A DNA stretch of 6,097 bases from Pediococcus sp. (GTDB lineage Bacteria > Bacillota > Bacilli > Lactobacillales > Lactobacillaceae). A model generated the notes under the pieces. That model searched no databases. It saw nothing but the letters and a program-made list of their open reading frames with translations, and was not told the DNA's origin. The DNA lies in assembly GCA_022712335.1 (NCBI GenBank), contig JALAGR010000158.1, positions 1 to 6,097 of the forward strand. The letters are read 5' to 3'. Below, in pieces: positions 1 through 5,065 of this stretch (position 1 is the stretch's first letter; every line of letters starts with the position of its first letter). Both the position numbers and the translations under genes were made by a program.

Positions 1-622
1 ATACGTCATTACATATAACGGATCAGTAATCGAATCAGTGACTGGTGAAGTGATTTCTAGTCATGAACTATCCAATTCAATTTATCGTGCAATTGATGAA
101 TTTTCCAAAGCAAATCACGTTGCTTATGATGTACTCGATCGTGATAGTGTTATTTATACTAGTAACCTCGATATTAATCGTTTCACCGTCGTTCAAGCAT
201 GGGAAAATCAGGCGGGACTCTTCATTAAAACTCCCGAGCAGCTTCCAAATGATTTCACCATTACTAAAGGTCTTTTTGTGGGTGAAACGGATGAATTGAA
301 TCAGGTCGAAAATGCTGTACGTACGGCTTTTGAAGAGCAATGCTACGTAGTTCGTGCTGCAGACAATTTTCTTGAAGTCATGCATAAAAATGTAAATAAA
401 GGCGCAGCTTTAAAAACATTATCTGAAAAATTAGGTATTGCTCCAACCGAAATTATCGCATTGGGTGATGAACAAAATGATATCCCGATGTTTGATTTTG
501 TTGGAACAGCAGTCGCTATGGCAAATGGCTCCGATTTAGCTAAGGCTCACGCTGATTTTGTTACTAATTCTAATGACCAAGATGGGATTAAAAATGCCCT
601 TGAAAAGTTAGTTTTCAACTAA
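1..622 (+). CDS. Cof/YidA-type HAD-superfamily phosphatase, 5'-truncated by the window edge
   Basis: This is the C-terminal part (about 206 residues) of a Cof-type HAD hydrolase, a family of cytoplasmic, Mg-dependent phosphatases acting on small phosphorylated metabolites such as sugar phosphates. The frame is open from base 2 to the edge and begins YVITYNGS, matching the segment that follows the N-terminal motifs in YidA-like proteins, so roughly 65 residues with the catalytic DxD are missing. An in-frame GTG at 38 is internal, not the start. Visible are a C2-type cap region, then the motif III lysine in NKGAAL (near base 400) and motif IV GDEQNDIPMF (464-493), followed by the family's usual MANGSDLAKAHADFVT and a final DGI segment. 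About 270 residues in full would be normal. No strong terminator follows the stop. The exact substrate cannot be told from sequence. Confidence 0.93.
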   Translation, partial: YVITYNGSVIESVTGEVISSHELSNSIYRAIDEFSKANHVAYDVLDRDSVIYTSNLDINRFTVVQAWENQAGLFIKTPEQLPNDFTITKGLFVGETDELNQVENAVRTAFEEQCYVVRAADNFLEVMHKNVNKGAALKTLSEKLGIAPTEIIALGDEQNDIPMFDFVGTAVAMANGSDLAKAHADFVTNSNDQDGIKNALEKLVFN

Positions 623-688
623 ATTCATCACAACTGAAAATTCAAAAGAAAAAAACAAATAACTCCCCCTTTTTTAGTTGAATAGAGC

Positions 689-694
689 TATAAT
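689..694 (+). promoter_or_regulatory. Probable -10 box of the small gene at 731
   Basis: A perfect TATAAT lies 37 bases before the chosen start codon. This would put transcription start near base 701 and give a leader of about 30 bases. No good -35 element sits at 16-18 bases upstream (that stretch is C- and T-rich), and there is no TGn extension, so the promoter is either weak, activator-dependent or not real. The long distance from the preceding phosphatase gene supports an independent transcript. Confidence 0.5.
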
Positions 695-713
695 GTGAGT
701 AAACAATAGTTTC

Positions 714-721
714 GGAAAGGA
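714..721 (+). promoter_or_regulatory. Ribosome binding site that decides the start of the small gene
   Basis: GGAAAGGA ends 9 bases before ATG 731, a normal spacing. An in-frame ATG at 722 directly abuts this element and could not use it, so 731 is preferred as start. Confidence 0.7.
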
Positions 722-730
722 ATGGTTGAT

Positions 731-1012
731 ATGATTACAAGAATTGATGATTTAAAAGAACGTGTTAATAACAAAACTCCTAAAATCATTGTTTCAAAGG
801 AGTTGCTCGCTCGAAAAGGCTCTGCGGAAAATTCTCCATGGGTTGATGTGGGCTTTTCAGGATTCGCTGGAATCATTAAGACCTCATCCCTTTTCTTTAT
901 GTCTTTCTTCTCTAAAAAATGGGATAAAGATTACGTTCAAAAGAAATTGCAATATCGTTACTCCGCAATTTTAGAAGATGAAGATTCAATCACGTTTAAC
1001 CTTAATCAATAA
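731..1012 (+). CDS. Small protein of unknown function, 93 residues
   Basis: I do not recognise a family. The gene looks real: it has a perfect TATAAT upstream, a Shine-Dalgarno sequence at correct spacing and a strong Rho-independent terminator just after the stop, which suggests a monocistronic mRNA. The start at ATG 731 is chosen over ATG 722 because the ribosome binding site touches 722. The protein has a charged N-terminus (RIDDLKERV), a moderately hydrophobic middle stretch around residues 37-57 (GFSGFAGI to FFMSFF) interrupted by one lysine, then a basic segment and an acidic C-terminal end (EDEDS). The hydrophobic stretch is too broken to call a transmembrane helix with confidence; an amphipathic helix or buried core is equally possible. 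No catalytic motif, cysteine or signal peptide is seen. It may be a lineage-specific protein. Confidence 0.75.
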   Translation: MITRIDDLKERVNNKTPKIIVSKELLARKGSAENSPWVDVGFSGFAGIIKTSSLFFMSFFSKKWDKDYVQKKLQYRYSAILEDEDSITFNLNQ

Positions 1013-1022
1013 ACTAAACACG

Positions 1023-1059
1023 AAGCTCGCTGTCATTAACTAGATGGCGAGCTTTTTTA
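1023..1059 (+). terminator. Rho-independent terminator of the small gene
   Basis: An 8-bp stem AAGCTCGC (1023-1030) pairs with GCGAGCTT (1047-1054). It can be extended inward by T.G, G.T and T-A pairs and is followed by a run of T (1053-1058). It begins 11 bases after the stop codon of the gene ending at 1012. Confidence 0.92.
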
Positions 1060-1072
1060 TGTCTTATTTACC

Positions 1073-1101
1073 TTTACAATTAAAATTATTTGGACTAAAC
1101 T
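1073..1101 (+). promoter_or_regulatory. Promoter of the tRNA gene
   Basis: TTTACA at 1073-1078 (5 of 6 matches to TTGACA) and TAAACT at 1096-1101 (4 of 6 matches to TATAAT) are separated by exactly 17 bases. Initiation would fall near 1108, a few bases before the mature tRNA 5' end at 1112. The preceding terminator makes an own promoter necessary. Confidence 0.65.
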
Positions 1102-1111
1102 GAAATTACAT

Positions 1112-1182
1112 GCGAACGTAGTTTAGTGGTAAAATTCAAGCTTCCCAAGCTTGTGTCGCGGGTTCGATTCCCGTCGTTCGCT
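1112..1182 (+). tRNA. tRNA-Gly (anticodon CCC)
   Basis: All arms can be folded by eye. The acceptor stem is GCGAACG (1112-1118) with CGTTCGC (1175-1181). The D arm is GTTT (1121-1124) with AAAT (1132-1135), closed by one G.T pair. The anticodon stem is CAAGC (1137-1141) with GCTTG (1149-1153) around the loop TTCCCAA, placing CCC at 1144-1146. The T arm is GCGGG (1158-1162) with CCCGT (1170-1174) around the loop TTCGATT. The discriminator is T1182, and the next bases are TTTT, so CCA is not encoded and must be added by tRNA nucleotidyltransferase. The CCC anticodon reads GGG only; it is normally a supplement to the UCC glycine tRNA. It stands alone, with no neighbouring tRNA or rRNA. Confidence 0.95.
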
Positions 1183-1207
1183 TTTTAGAAGGTTTTGATA
1201 ATAGATT

Positions 1208-1251
1208 AAAAATACTGTAACCCATTGAAGCATTGGTGTTACAGTATTTTT
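1208..1251 (+). terminator. Strong terminator after the tRNA, possibly bidirectional
   Basis: A perfect 14-bp stem pairs AAAAATACTGTAAC (1208-1221) with GTTACAGTATTTTT (1238-1251). The loop can close further by CCA (1222-1224) with TGG (1234-1236). It ends in T on the + strand, and because the stem begins with five A it also offers a T run on the other strand. It lies 25 bases after the tRNA and probably ends its precursor transcript. Confidence 0.88.
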
Positions 1252-1307
1252 ATTATCATATCCTTTAAACTTAGCTGAACCCCAACTTTTCCCAAACACT
1301 ACAAATC

Positions 1308-1341
1308 AAAAATCACCCAATCACAGGATTGGGTGATTTTT
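1308..1341 (-). terminator. Strong terminator of the leftward operon, symmetrical
   Basis: A perfect 15-bp stem pairs 1308-1322 with 1327-1341 (core ATCACCCAATC with GATTGGGTGAT) around the tetraloop ACAG. It starts 37 bases beyond the stop codon of the Crp/Fnr gene on the - strand. A-run and T-run flank both sides, so it can work in either direction. The 56 bases between this hairpin and the tRNA terminator (1252-1307) show no gene or motif. Confidence 0.9.
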
Positions 1342-1378
1342 TCGTAGGAGGTATTTCTTATATAACTGTCTTTTGTTT

Positions 1379-2032
1379 TTAAATCTCATCGATCAATTTA
1401 TCACGATCAATATGCTTTAGTACATTTCGTTTCACTTTAAAAAATCCATCGATACTCATTCTTTGTAATTCTTGGTTCAATGAAGATCTGGTCACATGCA
1501 ATATTTCTGAGAAAACTTCTTGTGAAACTGGAAACTCAACTTCATAATTTTCAAGATTTTCCTCAGCTAAAATCCCACTACTAATAATCCAATAAGCAAC
1601 GCGCTCTCGTACCGTCTTATAGCCTAAACAAGTAATTATTCGTTGATTTTCCATGCCTCGCTTGGCTAATTGGTGAATATACATTTTTGAAAAATCATTA
1701 TCTTCAAGAACCACTTTGGAAAAAAGTTCAATTGGGATCCAACAAATTCGACAATGGTTAATTGAACCTAAATTGTACGTAAACCTTTTATCACCTGAAA
1801 AATGTAAATATTCTAAAATTATACTGTTTGGACCAAAAATTGACTCACACATTTCTTTACCATATTTAGAATAGATAATCGCTTTTAGGTAGCCTTTGAG
1901 TACTATTCCAATTTCAGTAATCAGTGTTCCTGGAGTTTTAACAATAATATTTCTTTTATAATCTTCAATTCTGTAGTTTCCATCAATCAGTGGGTGCTTC
2001 AAAATACTATTAACAAAGTCGCGCTGCTCCAT
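1379..2032 (-). CDS. Crp/Fnr-family transcriptional regulator
   Basis: This cytoplasmic DNA-binding regulator of 217 residues, a usual length for the family, has an N-terminal cyclic-nucleotide-binding-like beta barrel (about residues 20-110), a linking helix (TVRERVAYWII, 140-150) and a C-terminal winged helix-turn-helix (about 165-210; PVSQEVFSEILHVTRSSLN then the wing GFFKVKRNVLKHI). The phosphate-binding cassette of cAMP-binding Crp (GEL...RSA) is not present, so cAMP is an unlikely ligand. There is no N-terminal cysteine cluster as in Fe-S Fnr. Cysteines are at 62, 94, 97 and 135; C94 and C97 form a CRIC pair (bases 1742-1753). ATG 2032 has AGGAGGG 7 bases before it. It is the last gene of the operon, 23 bases after the arylsulfotransferase-thioredoxin gene, and is the obvious candidate to regulate the operon. 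The family call is firm; the signal is unknown. Confidence 0.93.
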   Translation of the reverse strand: MEQRDFVNSILKHPLIDGNYRIEDYKRNIIVKTPGTLITEIGIVLKGYLKAIIYSKYGKEMCESIFGPNSIILEYLHFSGDKRFTYNLGSINHCRICWIPIELFSKVVLEDNDFSKMYIHQLAKRGMENQRIITCLGYKTVRERVAYWIISSGILAEENLENYEVEFPVSQEVFSEILHVTRSSLNQELQRMSIDGFFKVKRNVLKHIDRDKLIDEI

Positions 2033-2039
2033 CAGGACT

Positions 2040-2046
2040 CCCTCCT
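2040..2046 (-). promoter_or_regulatory. Strong ribosome binding site of the Crp/Fnr gene
   Basis: AGGAGGG on the - strand lies 7 bases before ATG 2032, inside the 23-base gap behind the preceding gene's TAG stop. It is the strongest of the operon's visible ribosome binding sites. Confidence 0.85.
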
Positions 2047-2055
2047 GTCTACGTG

Positions 2056-3867
2056 CTACTTCAGGGCGTCATCCAAGAAATCACAAACATCATCGTAATC
2101 ACGTTCTCCGTTGAAACGTTGAAGTTCTTTTCCATTCTTAAAAATAGCCACAACTGGAATTCCAGCGATTTTATGTTGCTCAGCCAACTTGGTTTCAATA
2201 TCAATATCGACATAATGAATTACAAATTTACTCTCGAAATCTTCTTTCAATGCTTCTTCCAAGACTGGATGCAATGCTTTACAATGGACACACCTTTCAG
2301 CACCAAATAATACTAAAACTGGTTTATCCTTTACTCCAAGAACTTTCTCATCGAAATTATCAGTCGTTAATGGTTCGAAGAAATCTTTATCAACATCGAA
2401 TACCTTTTCTTTGTTAATTGTATCATCTTCGTCATCAGTCGCAACACACAGCGCCACGTCAGCGTAGTATGGCAAGGTTCCCTCTACGTCGACAACCTTC
2501 TTTGCCCCTAACTTACCAGCTCCTGGAACTCGATACGTTGTGTTATCAATTGGTTCAATCGCCACTTCTTTTGGAGTAGGTTCTTGAGGCACATAGTCAT
2601 ACGGATAACGGTAGGCACGATAGATCATATTATTTGTAGGCTGACCAGGCTCTGAATGTGAATAGTATGGCGAAATCCATTCCCAAACAATTTCTTTTTC
2701 GTTTGTAACTTCGATGATTCGCCCATCTGAACCTTCATCAATTAGCGTATTGCCATTTGGTAAACGCTGGGCTGAAGAAACGTATGGACTATAGAACTTG
2801 CTTGCATCAACTGGAATCGCATGCCCGAAGTCTTTGGGGGTCACTTCCCAAACTACTTTCAAAGTCGTTGGTTCAAATTCAATAATCCGCGTGTAATCAC
2901 GAGTAGCATTCTTAGTCCCAATTGGTGATGCTGGATTTGGAACACCATATCCAGCCCAACCACCATTATCAAATACCAACAAGTTTCCCTCTCCTGGTAA
3001 TCCTTTTGGAATCATGTGTAAATGATGTTGTCCAATAATCCATCCTAATTTTTTCAATTCTGGCGATGCATTGAAATCAGGACCAATCCTCCAAACGATC
3101 TTTCCAGTATCCTTATCCAAAATAGCTAGAATATTCGCTTCACGACTATCAAAAATGATATTAGTTGGTTTAAAACGTTCATCCCCCGCGTCATACCATT
3201 TATTAGGTCCTAAATAACTCATACAATTAACATGCAAGTAGTCGCCGACCCCACCATCAGAAGAACGCATATTAGGATCACGGAATAAAACATTCTTGGC
3301 AGCTTCATCAAAACCTAATTCGTCAAAGTGTTCATTAATCGACCATTGCCAAATAATATTACCTTCCCAATCCACTTCGTACATAATTTCATCCAACAAG
3401 CGTTTGTCTGAAATTTTTGGATTATGAATTGTTTGATGTCCCAAAATTAGCGTGTTACCTGAAAGTGGTTTAGCTTCTTGTCCAGGAACATAATATCCAA
3501 CTGGATTTCCTTCTCGTTGAAAATCATGATGTGATCTTGCCATCCAACGGTGATCACGTCCCGGATCGTCAATTTTTTCCAGCTTATCAAATTCCCAAAC
3601 GATGTTGCCATCGTAGTCGATTTCAATTAAATTGACCCCATCTTGCATCCCATAATCTGGATGACGATTTCCGGATGTACCCATTACGTAACCGCCTTTT
3701 AATAATTTAGGTGGCATTGCATGCATATTCCAACGCCGAATTTCATTTCCGTTCATATCAAATAGTAAGACACCATCATTGATCAATGGCACGATTGTGT
3801 ACCCATTAAAACATTTTTCTGGTTTATAAATTGTAGTTCCGTGTGGAAATACTGAAGGTTGTCCCAT
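2056..3867 (-). CDS. Arylsulfotransferase-family (ASST-like) beta-propeller fused to a C-terminal thioredoxin domain
   Basis: The product is 603 residues from ATG 3867. Residues 1 to about 430 resemble the ASST family (PAPS-independent sulfate transfer between phenolic compounds): repeated blade motifs GNIVWEF, GNIIWQW, GKIVWRI, KVVWEV and EIVWEW, plus SHHDF (about 112-116), LHVN (about 211-214), GQHHLHM (279-285), LLVFDNGG and AQRLPNGNTLI. The histidines in these motifs are candidate catalytic residues, but I cannot align them safely to the known catalytic histidines and arginine of E. coli AssT. A proline- and acid-rich linker (about 430-495) leads to a thioredoxin domain (about 500-603) with active site CVHC (residues 526-529; bases 2281-2292) and the cis-proline in GIPVVAIFKNG. 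No signal peptide or membrane segment is seen, so it should be cytoplasmic, unlike periplasmic AssT. An in-frame GTG at 3876 lies within the ribosome binding site and is rejected. The gene begins 1 base after the reductase-like gene, suggesting that enzyme recycles the CVHC. The true substrate is unknown; sulfotransferase activity is family-based inference. Confidence 0.9.
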   Translation of the reverse strand: MGQPSVFPHGTTIYKPEKCFNGYTIVPLINDGVLLFDMNGNEIRRWNMHAMPPKLLKGGYVMGTSGNRHPDYGMQDGVNLIEIDYDGNIVWEFDKLEKIDDPGRDHRWMARSHHDFQREGNPVGYYVPGQEAKPLSGNTLILGHQTIHNPKISDKRLLDEIMYEVDWEGNIIWQWSINEHFDELGFDEAAKNVLFRDPNMRSSDGGVGDYLHVNCMSYLGPNKWYDAGDERFKPTNIIFDSREANILAILDKDTGKIVWRIGPDFNASPELKKLGWIIGQHHLHMIPKGLPGEGNLLVFDNGGWAGYGVPNPASPIGTKNATRDYTRIIEFEPTTLKVVWEVTPKDFGHAIPVDASKFYSPYVSSAQRLPNGNTLIDEGSDGRIIEVTNEKEIVWEWISPYYSHSEPGQPTNNMIYRAYRYPYDYVPQEPTPKEVAIEPIDNTTYRVPGAGKLGAKKVVDVEGTLPYYADVALCVATDDEDDTINKEKVFDVDKDFFEPLTTDNFDEKVLGVKDKPVLVLFGAERCVHCKALHPVLEEALKEDFESKFVIHYVDIDIETKLAEQHKIAGIPVVAIFKNGKELQRFNGERDYDDVCDFLDDALK

Positions 3868-3868
3868 T

Positions 3869-5065
3869 TTATTCACCTCTATTATTTAATTCATCCAAGT
3901 TTTTAACAATTTTTACTAACTGTCCATTTTCATATAAAGCTGCCGAGACCGTTTGCTTCAGTTTCAATTTATTGAATAAAATTGTCTGACGAGAGACATC
4001 CTGGCGATAAACTTTATAAAGTTTCACCAAATCATTTTCAAACTCAGTTGCCTGATCAATATCCTCTGTTTCGTAAGGATTAAAGAAAACAAAAGCTACT
4101 CTAGAATCTTGGCCGTTCAAAATTTGATTTAGCTGTTTCTCTTCTGAAATATATCTTTCAGCAGCAACTACTGCACAAGCCCCATCTCCGCAAGCTGTGA
4201 TAACCTGTTTCAGATAGTTGTCAGTACAATCACCAATCGCATATAATCCTGGTAAATTGGTTTCTTGTTTATCATTTACGTGAATGTAGCCATGGTCATT
4301 TATTTCAACTACACCTTTAACTAAATTAGTTTGAGGCGTCATTCCAATGAAGAAAAATACGCCTTTAGTGGGGTGTGGCGTTAATTCGCCTGTTTTAACG
4401 TTTTTAACGACCACTTCTTCAACTTTTTCATCCCCTTTAATTTCTGCCAATGTAGAATTCCAGATAAAATTAATTTTGGGGTTATTCTTAATGTTTTTAG
4501 CAGCAACCTCATTGCAGTCTAAGATTCCTTCGTCATGAAGAACCACGATACTGATTTTTTTAGCAAATTTAGATAAATATTCAGATTCTTCAATTGCTTG
4601 GTCGCCCGCACCCACGACGTAAATTTCCTGATTTTCGAAAAACTCAGCATCACATGTGGCACAGTAAGAAACTCCTTGACCAACAAATTCCTTTTCACCA
4701 TTAATATTTAATTCTCTGGGTACAGTACCTAAATCAAGAATCACGGTTTTAGCTTTAAAATCTCCCCGTCTTTTGGTTGATACAATAAATCCATTTTTTG
4801 TAGGTTGGACTTTAGTTACCGTCGTTCGCTTTAATTCAACGGTGGCACTATCCTCAGCATGCTTTTTGAAAGTTTCCATTAAGTGATTGCCTGAGTCCAA
4901 CTCCACTCCTGGATAATTTTTAACTTCTGCCGTTTCCGTAATCCGTCCACCATAGCCACTTTTTTCAATTAATAATGTCTCTAATTCAGCGCGTCCAGCG
5001 TAAATGGCTGCAGTCAATCCACCTGGACCCCCGCCAACAATTAGGACATCATATTCTTTATCCAT
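3869..5065 (-). CDS. Thioredoxin-reductase-like FAD/dithiol oxidoreductase with C-terminal thioredoxin-like extension
   Basis: The protein has 398 residues; ordinary bacterial TrxB has about 310-320. The FAD-binding motif GGGPGG is at 11-16. The redox pair CATC is at 135-138 (bases 4652-4663) in the low-Mr TrxR position and is followed by aspartate. The second Rossmann motif VGAGDQAIEES is at 151-161, and the C-terminal FAD motif GLYAIGDCTD at 273-282 is followed by KQVITACGDGACA. The HRRxxxRA motif that binds the NADPH 2'-phosphate in TrxB is absent: LHDEGILDCNEVA stands there (176-188). Residues about 311-398 form an extra domain with strand-helix-strand-helix-strand pattern (VAFVFFNPYE to AALYENGQLVKIV) like a thioredoxin fold, but without CxxC and without the cis-proline. 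It overlaps the antiporter gene by 8 bases and ends 1 base before the ASST-thioredoxin gene, so its natural partner is probably that thioredoxin domain. The fold and family are sure; electron donor and target are inference. Confidence 0.92.
   Translation of the reverse strand: MDKEYDVLIVGGGPGGLTAAIYAGRAELETLLIEKSGYGGRITETAEVKNYPGVELDSGNHLMETFKKHAEDSATVELKRTTVTKVQPTKNGFIVSTKRRGDFKAKTVILDLGTVPRELNINGEKEFVGQGVSYCATCDAEFFENQEIYVVGAGDQAIEESEYLSKFAKKISIVVLHDEGILDCNEVAAKNIKNNPKINFIWNSTLAEIKGDEKVEEVVVKNVKTGELTPHPTKGVFFFIGMTPQTNLVKGVVEINDHGYIHVNDKQETNLPGLYAIGDCTDNYLKQVITACGDGACAVVAAERYISEEKQLNQILNGQDSRVAFVFFNPYETEDIDQATEFENDLVKLYKVYRQDVSRQTILFNKLKLKQTVSAALYENGQLVKIVKNLDELNNRGE
3874..3880 (-). promoter_or_regulatory. 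Ribosome binding site inside the end of the reductase gene; fixes start 3867
   Basis: AGAGGTG on the - strand is 6 bases before ATG 3867. It is formed by the Arg-Gly codons just before the stop of the upstream reductase-like gene, so the two genes are probably translationally coupled. A GTG at 3876-3874 is part of this element and is unlikely to be the start. Confidence 0.75.

Noticed and set aside
38..40. GTG as start of a 194-residue HAD protein
   Set aside because: The frame continues upstream with YVITYNGS, which belongs to the HAD protein, so the gene is cut by the window edge.
608..680. Possible terminator of the HAD phosphatase gene: TTAGTT/AACTAA hairpin at the stop codon, or CAACTGAAAA (631-640) pairing with TTTTTAGTTG (671-680)
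   Set aside because: The first stem is 6 bp, AT-rich and lacks a T run. The second has a 30-base loop and no T run after the stem. Neither looks like a functional terminator.
1346..1352. Perfect AGGAGGT on the + strand
   Set aside because: No start codon with a sensible reading frame follows at usable distance; it lies in the short gap antisense to the end of the Crp/Fnr gene.
2053..2310. Open frame on the + strand opposite the thioredoxin domain, and several similar short frames opposite or within the large genes
   Set aside because: They are out-of-frame shadows of well-supported genes and have no own ribosome binding sites or recognisable protein features.
3868..3876. GTG at 3876 as start of the ASST-thioredoxin gene
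   Set aside because: It is part of the AGAGGTG ribosome binding site; ATG 3867, 6 bases further on, fits the spacing.
4819..4832. A 14-base copy of the tRNA 3' end (CCGTCGTTCGCTTT, also at 1171-1184) inside the reductase-like gene, as possible att repeat
   Set aside because: It lies within intact, well-matching coding sequence, and a 14-base match somewhere in 6 kb is not rare enough to mean anything without an integrase or further signs.
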